Below, one piece after another: positions 52,049 through 64,000 of a stretch of DNA of 64,000 nucleotides. The DNA comes from Hyperoplus lanceolatus (taxonomy: Eukaryota; Chordata; Actinopteri; Uranoscopiformes; Ammodytidae). The notes beneath the pieces are model-generated. The model was given only the letters and a program-made list of their open reading frames with translations. It did no database searches and was not told where the DNA came from. The position numbers were made by a program, and so were the translations under genes. The stretch's first letter is position 1, and every line of letters begins with the position of its first letter. The DNA is taken from assembly GCA_026929865.2 (NCBI GenBank), contig CM049408.1, forward strand, positions 17,470,001 through 17,534,000, written 5' to 3'.

Positions 52049-52808
52049 CTCTGAATCTCCCATCTCAGCCAGATAGAAATCACAGCCTTCAGCAAAATAC
52101 CCCGCCGAGACATTTGACATGTAAATTCACGACTGTGTCAATATATGGACACAACACACATCTGACGCATACATCACAGGAAACTCCCCAGCTGCTATTC
52201 ATTCATTTTGGTTCAACTAAATGCGAGTCCATCCATACATTTATTATGGAAGTCACAAGCTAAAAAAAAATCAAACCAATATTCCCCACTGTTCCGCTGT
52301 AGATATCGCCCAATGCTGTGGAGCCGATCGTGGCAAAATGAGGAGACCTTGATGCAGGAGCGTAGACACTTTGGACTCACCACCCAAGTAGAGCGATATC
52401 CAAAGTAGCGAGTGCATATCTAAGTTTGGGAGGCAGGGGAGGGGGTGGGGGGATCAATGAAGATAAGGGCTTGATAGAGAAGGGCTGTGTGTTGAACAGG
52501 CTGGCAGTAGACTTGAGAGAAGCAGCCTGTCACCAGCTGCAGGGCCCTCTCTGTTTGATAGTGTGTGTGCATGCGTGTGAGTGTGTGGGACACGGGGACA
52601 CATCTAGGCACTCAGTGGGCTGATAGTGCTGCCAGGCGCCAGACATCCATTGATGAGACGGGGGTGGGGGGGGGCTTTATCAGAGTCCACCGCCGCCGTT
52701 GCCTTACGAACTTTTAAGTCATGTGGGTCGCCACACATACAAACACATGGGCATGTAGTAACATGTATTGAATGTACCTGTGTGTCCGTTTGTGTCTGTG
52801 AAAGCTGT

Positions 52809-52827
52809 GGGGTGGGGGGGGGGGGGG
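52809..52827 (+). repeat. Poly-G run (GGGG-T-G14)
   Basis: Nearly uninterrupted G run; two shorter G8 runs lie nearby at about 52443 and 52667. Confidence 0.88.
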
Positions 52828-55800
52828 TCACACATGCATCCACCAGATTATAGAGTGTAATATGCATTCTGGTCTTAAAAGCTTGTGTTTTTGATTGTTT
52901 TCCGAAAAAAGGTTCACAGGGCAGCGATTTTAAATATGACCTTTAAGCCCAAATAAATCTGTATTGAGTTACTTCATTTATAACCTACTTTAACTAAATT
53001 ACATTACCCTCAAATAAATTGTTCTTGAAGCGCTGCTGTTATTGCCGCTGCACCTTTTTATGTCTGCCCCCACTTCATTTCTGCTTTGCCAGTGAGGTGG
53101 TCTGACAAATCAAAGCCAGGCCTTTTTTTGCCTCCAGTCTTTTCATTTCATATTATGTTATAAGTCTTTACTGCCAAGTAACATTCTTGGTTGAACTACG
53201 TGACACGATTTGCGGTTGTAAAAAAAAAAAAAAAAATCCTGGGCCTGCAGTTTCATCCCTCTTAATGACATTTGAATACAGAGCGCCACAAATTTACATA
53301 AATGCTTACAAGTCCAGTTCAAGATGTTGTAGATTATGTTATGTTAGGATGTTTTTCTGTACCTTGCAGAAAAATGTCTCACCGCAATGTCCCCAACAAG
53401 CATTTAAAGTGATGAAGGCCGCCCACATTCTGAGCTGTTGTTGGACAGGAGTGTCGTGATGAATCCAAAATAGGGGGAGAAGATTTGGCAGAAGATTCCG
53501 CCCCTCACTGTCTGCAATGTCTCCTAAACGTCTCTTTGGCATTGTCAAAGTTTAGCATAACTGCTACCTATCAGGAGTGGTCCACTGATGTGTTAAAGGG
53601 CCCTGCATGTTTGTCATGGGGTGTCTGGATGCTTGCATGACAGTTTCCAAACCAACACAGCACTTCAGACCTCACATTCTGCATGGTGTACTCTGTATAC
53701 ACACACTATAGAAACTGAGGTTTACACACATTTGTTTCTTTTTGAACAACATCTCCTAAGTCTTCCCCTACCATGGGTGAACACTTTTGTAAGGTTGCTT
53801 CTATTAATTATATTATTCTTAGTGGTGTCTGTGTAGCTTTAGATGTATAAAGGTTTGTAATGTTACATTCATCTTTTTAATACTGCTGCTTGTTACAGAG
53901 TGAGATAAAAACATTCCCTTAAAAGTCACCCTACCTGTGGTGTTTTGCAGTGCTCCATGCCAGAAGTGTTCTTCAATTTGATTGCAGACCAAGAAACAGG
54001 GTTGAATCTGCAATGGGGCGATAACACAACACAACACAGCACAACACAAAAGGGTGCAATAACACTAGTACTTTAATACCTTAGCATTTAACAACAAGCA
54101 CTTAAGCTCTTAGCATTAAACTAGTATGGTCCCCCCTGAATCTTAAATATTTTTGCTTCATTTTACATCAGAACATAAACAGTTATTTTTTTTATGTTTC
54201 TTAATCCTTTTACTTCCTAATCCCCTTCAGCTGGAGAGGATGCCCATGATAAATGCGCTGCCTGTGTTGGGATCAAAACCCCTTCATGAATATGAAATGC
54301 TAAAATACTGGACAGGCTTGTTGTGGTTGAGATTTGGTGACTTGGAGATCAAGCAGTTTATTATGAGAAAACAGTGTGAGCCAGTGGGCCAGGGCAGCAA
54401 TCTAGGTTTCAATTGATCTAGATTCCGCATGGTTTGGATTTTGGAACAAAAATGGGTAAAAAATCAAACCCAACTTCGATACAAGCTTATATATTGAAAG
54501 CATAATTAAAGGATCGGTGCCAACTGTAAAACTGTACATCATTAATTAAACCAGTAGCCTGCTTAAAGTGTGTCAAAGGCTTACTAACAAGAGGACCTGA
54601 ACCTTGTGCGGAGACATTCTTCCATTCCACTATCACACAACCCTGCCGACCACTGTATGCAATGGTAACAAACCAGACTTGAGATTTAGTTAACCTCAGA
54701 GTATAATCCAGGCATGTTTCTATACATTTTTAGTCCTCGGCCTGAACCTCTTTTAATGGGTGACAGCCACTCTAGATCAGGTGTTAGTTGGTTTGTTAGT
54801 TTTCTGGGGGGATATGAGGAGTGAATAGTGGGGTGCAAAGTAGCTGTCATTTGGTCTGAGGAACACACACACACACCCACCCCAACAGACCCTGGTGCTG
54901 CTTGCTCTCTGTGACACCCCCCTCACGTCGCTGCCTTCCCCATAGTAAACAGTCCATTAGCGGAGTGCTCCAAGGTAAACATATTTACTGGCTGGTGACG
55001 GCTTGCCAGTGTGGCTCCTCAGGCCCCGTGGCAGAGGGGATTTCATTAGGCAGAGGGCAGGGGGAAGAACGGAGGGGAAATTAATGTGCCATTCAAGATG
55101 ATTTCTTTGTTTCCCATCAACATGATCACAGACAGGCCGCAGGGAAGAGATGATTTACGCACACAAAGGAAAGAAGACAGGGAGAGCGAGAGGGAGGGAG
55201 AGAGGGAGGGAAGGAAATATCACAAAAGAGCTCCCAGAGAGTGAAATGTCTTCCTTTTGGTGGAAATGCTCTTGTCATGATTTCTTTCTCTTTCTTTTTT
55301 TGTTATGGCTTCAAGTGCTTGAATTGTTTTCAATCAGAAAAGGCTTTTCTTGTTTGTCATTAAGGATTGGAAATGGAAGAATTTCCGAGCGAGGAAAAAA
55401 CACCAACAGGCACAACAGTGTAATGCAATTTCTCTCCCCCCCCCACACACACACTATCTACACACAGTAATCCAACCAATGCGCTGTTGTGATGTCCTGC
55501 AGCGTAGTTAGGAACCTGTTTCACAATAGGATTTTTTTTCTTCTTTTTCATACGGTTTGATTTGCAGCCTGGAGGATATTTTTCTGTGGCCTGCTTTGTT
55601 TATTAATAACTACGCTTCACCAATGAATTATCTGGAAAAAGTGCATGTATACAGCTGATGGCAGCATGGCTGCGTTGGAAGATAGTTTGACACGGCTGTA
55701 TTGTTTGTTCACAAAGTAAAAACTGTACGTCAATCTCAAACTTTTCTGGGATGTTGTTTAGTTGACAAAATAAAACAATATTACCATGGAATTACCATAC

Positions 55801-56889
55801 TATTAGTACAAATAAGTTGAACATTATGAGGGAAGGTTCTGGTCAAGTGGAGGTGGCTCGAAAGACTGAAAGTGATTCAGAAAAACTGGATCCTGGCCTA
55901 TCTTTAGTTGGAGACGAGTATTCTTCAAAATGGCTAAGCTCTAGCAATGACTTGGCAAACCTTGCAAATTAAAATAAATAAAAAATAACCAAAATGCATG
56001 TGGCCCATAGTAATGTTTGGTATCAGTTTTAGAAGTTGTAAATATATTATCGATAGAGATTTTAATGCCCAGAGACTTGTACGTCGAAGCACATATTCAT
56101 ATTGCCTTCCATAGCTTTTATAGATGTGTTTATGAGAGTGCTATCCCTGGCCATGGTTGTACTTGCCTCTTTCGTAGATGGCGTAGTCCTCTTTAACCAA
56201 GTTCAGACCTGGGCAGTGAACAGTGGTTTGAAGAGGTTATGATGAAATATCGGCGCGCCTAAATCTGAGACCATGGCTCTACTTTGTACAAGTGTGTTGA
56301 TGCACTAAGTGAAGCAAAACATTAACAGGTGGATTCTTGATGGTATCGAAAAATATTGAAGTACATAGAATCGGATATGTAGCTGTAAAGAAGTAAATGG
56401 ATCAATTGATTTAGAAGTCACATTAACACATCTTAATATTGTTTCTTTTTCTTTCTTTAAAAGTTGAATCATATTGAATGGCAGAGTAGGAAGACTACCA
56501 ACGCAAATGTTTCTCACATACTTTGGAGCAATCAAATACAGTAGACAAAGTATTTGTTTGCACTATAATTCACTGTATAGTCATTCACCAGCAAGGTAAA
56601 CAATTTAAGTAAATACAATCTATTTCTTACTACCAGTACTTTATTGGAGGTTCATATTTATTTAGGCATAACACATATTGGAGCTTCATATCACCTGGAT
56701 TCATAATGCAAGTTGAGCATATAACCTACTGTATGTATGACGTACATCCATCCCCTGCTCTCTTTTTTTCCTTCTCTCTCCACCTCTTTGACCTGCTCTG
56801 TTTCTCTCCATCCTCCTCTCCATCCATTCAGGTCATTGTCAGGTTTGTACGACACCTGTGAACTATGTGCTGGCTGACATGAGCTGCAT

Positions 56890-57030
<141 letters not shown>

Positions 57031-58624
57031 GAGATGTATTTTTTTTCAGATGCCCATTTGGACATGTACTTTTATGTAGTCGGTGACCTCAGACTGTGGA
57101 GCAGGTGTTTAGGTTCTGATAACATCATGACAGAGAGTACAGGTGTGACTACATACAGACAGGAAGGACACACACACACACACGCAAAATAGACACACAC
57201 ACATTGTGTGTCATATTGGGGTCTCTTTGTTTCGCTGACCAAAAGACAAATAACATCACACCACGGGAGTGGATTATTCTCCTGTTTGGATACAATGTGT
57301 GCGCAGCTGTAGATCAATCAAATCAATTTTAAAATAAGACTATAGCAAAGATGTGTGGATGTGTTCCACTCCCTGTACTGCCCACTCAAGTGAAAGCCTT
57401 TAGACAAACATGCATCCCGCCCAACACAAACAACGCAAACACCATTAATTAACAGTGATTATTTGCATTGTGTTTACTTCCTGGGAAAATCCAACCATTT
57501 ACACACATGTCACTTTCACATGGGCAAATAAGTATTTTATGTCTATTTGCTATGTTTTTAGGTGGATATGTTCTCGATTTTGGTGTTGTAGCTGACCCCC
57601 AGCGGTGTTTGAGCATGTGTGTGTGTATCCATGTGTGCATACTGTATCTAAGGGACATAAAGGTAGATGTCAGTCGTCCAGGGGGGGAGACTTGTGCTCT
57701 GCACCATCATGTGGAGAGAGTGAGTAACAGCAGTGACTTCATTGACATTCCTCTCCTAAAGGCAAGAGGCTAACCCGGGCCTCAGAGAAGTAATCCTTCC
57801 TTGGCTTTGGAAGAAGAGGACATAGTAGTAGAGCCGATCGATTTTGATCCCAACCAGGAAATTGTACATGTGGTTGGAGAGCTAAAGAAGTCTTATCCTG
57901 CTATGCTTGCTTGCTATCCAATCCCCTACACTTATACCCCGAGGATGAATACATAAACGGTCTCTGTGTAGCATCAAAACCGTGAAGAGATGTTTATAAA
58001 TTCAAAACTATAACATGAAGTGCAGGATTTTATTTATTTTTATTTTTTTCTATAGTCCTAGCCTGCGGGAAGATGTCTTGTTGATATGCAGCAAGCCTAA
58101 AGGTACACACACAGCCTTGATAAGGACAGATATATACAGACCAGAGAATGTTTTGTCTCTGCAGCTCTCATTGAGCATGACAGAGAGGATTTCAGAGAGA
58201 CTGCCCCCCCCCCGCCACAGCCAGATGGGAGATTGTTCCTTCATGGGTATTGTCTGCGAAACGCCTTTGGAATATGTCAGCTTTATCTGTGTTAAAACAT
58301 ACCAAACATTTTTGCATGCGATACTGTGGTTACAGAAGCTACAGCCCTCTCCCATCTGTGCCCGTCGCAAAACTGTATCTCGGTCCTGCAGCATCCAGTA
58401 CACACACAGGCAGAAATAACTCCACTGATCTGAGGAGGAGAAGGCTGCCACACTGCCAAATTTTTTCACGATACGTAAATGTGTGAAATGTTGTGATATT
58501 GAGAGACATGGTTCCAGATAGATTATGCTCTGTCAGTGAGCTGTGTTTTATCCCTCTCCCCACACTGCTCTCCCTTGCTCGCTCACTCTCCCTCTTTTCG
58601 CTCTCTCTGTCGCATTTACTCTCA
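57031..58624. other. Unique non-coding DNA
   Basis: No gene is supported. The interval 57820-57950 reads as high-complexity sequence without a recognisable domain; a C10 run lies near 58205. Confidence 0.5.
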
Positions 58625-58688
58625 CGCACACACACACACAGAAACACACACACCCACACACACACCCACCCACACCCCCCACACACAC

Positions 58689-58757
<69 letters not shown>
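58625..58757 (+). repeat. Compound (CA)n/(CCCA)n microsatellite, 133 bp
   Basis: The first half alternates CA runs with CCCACA and CCCCCCA variants; the second half (from about 58698) is pure CA. Confidence 0.95.
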
Positions 58758-58759
<2 letters not shown>

Positions 58760-59433
58760 ATGCTCTATCATTTCCCTCATCCCGTGCAAGAGGTGTGAAA
58801 GGCAAATATATGCTCTCCTTGACTGTGGACATAATACTGAGGTCATGAACGGAATGTTAATGAATGTTTTACCACATACCTCTATCGGCGAAATCGCACT
58901 CACACACACACCAGGATTTACCGAGCGGGGAACCAACCTCACCAAAACCATAACAATACACTATTTCAAATAAGCATTCCTTTGCGAGCGAGTGGGAGTT
59001 TTTTTTTTTTTATAGACCATGGCAGCTTGCTTTGACTTGCACTTTGAGCTGCAAAAGAATGTGGAAAAATAATGGAAAAACAACAAAATCAAACGGACCT
59101 GTTAGGTAAAGGGAGAGGCAAAGAAATGCAGTTTTCTGAATGTGACCCATGAACTTCAAATCCGTATCACATTGGGAATTGCAATAGGGGGAAACAAAGG
59201 GGGGACAGAGGGTGTGGGAAGGAGAGGCCGTGGCTCGCAGATCACTAGGCCGTGTTTGAGTATCTTATCGCGGCTGTCGCCAGCTCAACCTGGCTCCATT
59301 GACTTTGTGTGGGGATTAGAAAGGCCCACAGCTTCTGATTATTTGGGTGAGTGAGCGGTTCTGCGTAAACAAACACTGTGGCCCGGGATTGTTCCAGTCA
59401 CAACATGGCTGGTTGGGCCCCCGACAAACCCCA
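58758..59433. other. Unique non-coding DNA
   Basis: Nothing gene-like is seen. A T13 run lies near 59000. Confidence 0.5.
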
Positions 59434-59566
<133 letters not shown>

Positions 59567-60351
59567 GAGTGAAGATAGTACACACACTCTTGGTGTGTCC
59601 CGATGGGTTTATTGCTGATATTTTATTCACCTTTCATTGATATGAGTTGAGATTTGTCATTGATAGTCAGTTTTAAAATTCTAGTTCAGGGAAGAAATGG
59701 ACGCTGCCCCCTTTTTCTTCAGACCTTTTTTCTGCCCGAATCGTAAAGAATGCACCTCAGGATATTATGGTTATGAGTAGACATACTGTATATTGCTCCT
59801 TTTCAAAGTGATCCATGCTTAAAGATGTCAAACCATACTGAAGCTACTGTAACAGAAAAACTGTTGGCATCTGTACACTTGTGTAAAGCCAAGAAGAAGA
59901 GTCATGCATAAACTGGTTGGGTTGAAGGGAGTCTCGCAAATTATGAGAAAAATAAGACTATTAACAGCACAATAACATTATGCCCAGCAGATGGGATTGG
60001 GTGCAAACAAGAAACAACTTTGAGACAAACATTCGGAAACACAAATCCTCAATGAAACTCTTGTTTTTTTCCCTCAACCTTTCACTGTACTTTCTTTCTA
60101 CGTATATATTTTTTAACAAAGGTAGAGTGAGAAGCACCCGTGAAGGGGCTGTGAAGTGGGATGCATCTTCCAGATATCCATTCCAGATGCTGGCTAGACT
60201 TGGTGGAGCCATGGGCCCACTGTACTGGGGGCTGGATTGAGTTGTCTTTTCCTCCAGGTGTGATGCCTCATGCTGATTCCCCCACATGTTCCATGGGGTC
60301 TTATCCAAACACGCCAGGGCTGGTGACAGCGCCGGTATATAGGCCTGCCCT

Positions 60352-60355
<4 letters not shown>

Positions 60356-60402
<47 letters not shown>
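60356..60402 (+). repeat. (CT)n microsatellite, 47 bp
   Basis: Pure CT run. Confidence 0.96.
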
Positions 60403-60406
<4 letters not shown>

Positions 60407-60649
60407 CCCCTGGTGGCCCACCCACCCACAATGCAAAGTTCTCTTACCTCGTCAGAGTGGCTCCCCCCCCCCAAAAAAAAAATGCCTGTCCGGCCTCCTT
60501 CCTCTACTCTTTTTATTTCACGCTTTCCCCGCCTCTCCTTCAGACCTACTGTCTCCATCTTTGGTTTGAACCCCCCTTTGATGAGGGGTTATGTTCACAC
60601 CGCGGCTCCACAGGCCCTGCTTGCAGGCTGGGACAGGCCGGTTGTTGCT

Positions 60650-60683
60650 CTAGTAACTCAGTCGTGCTCGACTGAGTTACTAG
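60650..60683. repeat. Perfect hairpin, 15-bp arms and 4-nt loop
   Basis: CTAGTAACTCAGTCG at 60650-60664 is the exact complement of 60669-60683 around TGCT. The flanks do not pair further, so the palindrome is sharply bounded. Confidence 0.88.
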
Positions 60684-61055
60684 TGAATGTAGGACGTATA
60701 AAACTTGTCGTATTTCAAGCCCGGTCAGTTTTTAGGATGATACGCTGTCAGGGAGTGTAAGGCAGTTTGAAAAAAACATTAAAAAAAAGCAAGAGTGGAG
60801 AGGAAAAAAGAAAACAGAAGCGCTGCAGTTTTGTGTATTCGTTTTCCCATGCCGAAACGCTCGGCGTCTGTTTCCATTAAAAGTTGGTCTGAGCAAACTC
60901 TCAGTCTTTATCCCACTTATTAAAACTACGCTGCCTTAAGGTCTTTCTTTTTCGGAGTAGTTTTTTTTTACTCTCTACGCCATGACTACATATTTCCATG
61001 GCAAAATGAATGTTTCCCTTTACTGTACATGAATTCCACCTACTCTTAAAGTTTT

Positions 61056-61060
<5 letters not shown>

Positions 61061-61095
<35 letters not shown>
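61061..61095 (+). repeat. (CT)n microsatellite, 35 bp
   Basis: Pure CT run directly after a T9 run. Confidence 0.95.
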
Positions 61096-61097
<2 letters not shown>

Positions 61098-61858
61098 GGG
61101 CAGGGACAGATAGATGCGGTGGGGGCAAACATTATTAGCTATATCCCACACAAAATATGTTGTCTCATGGCTGGAGCTGGACCCCTTCCAGGTTTGGAAT
61201 AACCTGAGGATAACACATTTTGATGGGAACAAGGAACAAGCGTTATTGAAACATGTTGATCTTCTTTGAGGAGGAAATCGTTCTCGGATTATTAGTACAA
61301 CGACAAAATACCGAGCTGATTGATTGTTTCTCTCCCACTTGAAGTTTTTGTCGTTAAAATTGTTTTATTTTGGAACTGATTGATTGAAAGTCAATTATGA
61401 AATTACAAAATGAATGAGAAGGCAGCCAAACATGCTGTTATGTTGAGTAATGAATCAAACAACTTACAAATGAATCTATTGACTATCTTTTTCAACAGAA
61501 GCTCTGCAATGAAATGGAAGAGTTCTGCTCTATACATCCATTAATCTATCGAGTTGCACCCAAGGCTGTATAGTGTTAAGAAACCGTATTTTAAATCAGA
61601 TCATACGGACATGGGTTAGGCTAGTGTGTGTGTGTGTGTGTGTGTGTTCGTGTGTGTGTGTGTTTGAGTGTGTGTGTGTGAGTGTGTGAGAGCAGCCTTG
61701 TGTTGTCATAACTTTGCTGAGATACTCTGAAACTCCCCGTGAGCCAAAGCAATGTAAATGATTCCCCGATGTTTAAATCCGTCATCGCTGTGATTAGACT
61801 CACAGGATCAAGATTTGGGCTTATAAATTGCTTGGACTGTCCCCAAGAGCTCATTACA

Positions 61859-64000
<2,142 letters not shown>

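Noticed and set aside
51514..52113. 199-codon open frame on the minus strand
   Set aside because: It is made of proline, serine and threonine-histidine runs from G-rich and TG tracts; composition alone explains it.
60161..60760. 199-codon open frame on the plus strand
   Set aside because: It crosses a (CT)n microsatellite and a C/A homopolymer patch, and no domain is visible on either side.

Overview
The window looks like teleost fish nuclear DNA, most likely from a spiny-rayed (acanthomorph) species. The evidence is the very high density of long (CA)n/(TG)n microsatellites, fish-type hAT and other inverted-repeat DNA transposons, a CR1/L2-group LINE whose 3' tail has the (CTTGC)n form common in fish genomes, and several dispersed repeats I recognise from fish genomic sequence. 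There is no operon structure and no run of adjacent long ORFs. I found no host protein-coding gene I can call with confidence. The window is best read as a gene desert or the interior of very large introns. The single candidate host exon is weak (11073-11308, minus).

Layout. 1-20965 is mostly unique non-coding DNA. It is broken up by a (GA)n tract, seven long (CA)n arrays, G-rich tracts, a (CTG)n tract and three decayed dispersed repeats (about 6070-6355, 15880-16220, and a tRNA-like SINE remnant at 16382-16482). 20966-21308 is a GC-rich inverted-repeat element with internal duplications, and a perfect 27-bp-arm hairpin lies just beyond it at 21388-21449. 23676-24341 is a short hAT-type element inserted inside a (TG)n microsatellite.

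25476-27989 is the most striking object. It is a 2.5-kb foldback element bounded by terminal inverted repeats and a perfect 8-bp target-site duplication (AAATACAG). Almost all of its interior is a 21-22-bp tandem repeat that reverses orientation once, near 27003, which makes two complementary arms of about 1.49 and 0.96 kb. The monomers are grouped into higher-order blocks of 7, 7, 7, 5, 5, 6 and 6 units.

27998-34303 is mostly low-repeat, AT-rich sequence, and about 30830-33200 is the best candidate cluster of conserved non-coding elements. A 467-bp inverted-repeat element with TTAA flanks sits at 34579-35045. 35910-39828 is a 5'-truncated minus-strand LINE. Its reverse transcriptase is split by a 1,090-bp hAT-type element (37131-38220) with a perfect GTCATATG duplication. 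Abutting the LINE, 39841-41883 is an unclassified CpG-rich composite repeat: two roughly 390-bp direct repeats flank a five-copy array of about 140 bp, followed by a (GAA)n tract and a terminal hairpin.

41896-64000 returns to unique non-coding DNA with many (CA)n/(TG)n arrays, (GA)n/(CT)n tracts, poly-G runs and two further decayed dispersed repeats (47113-47400, 62500-62650).

The only protein-coding logic is that of the LINE (endonuclease then reverse transcriptase), and it is broken by stops, a frameshift and the nested insertion. The three short elements (23676, 25476, 37131) are non-autonomous and would depend on transposases encoded elsewhere.
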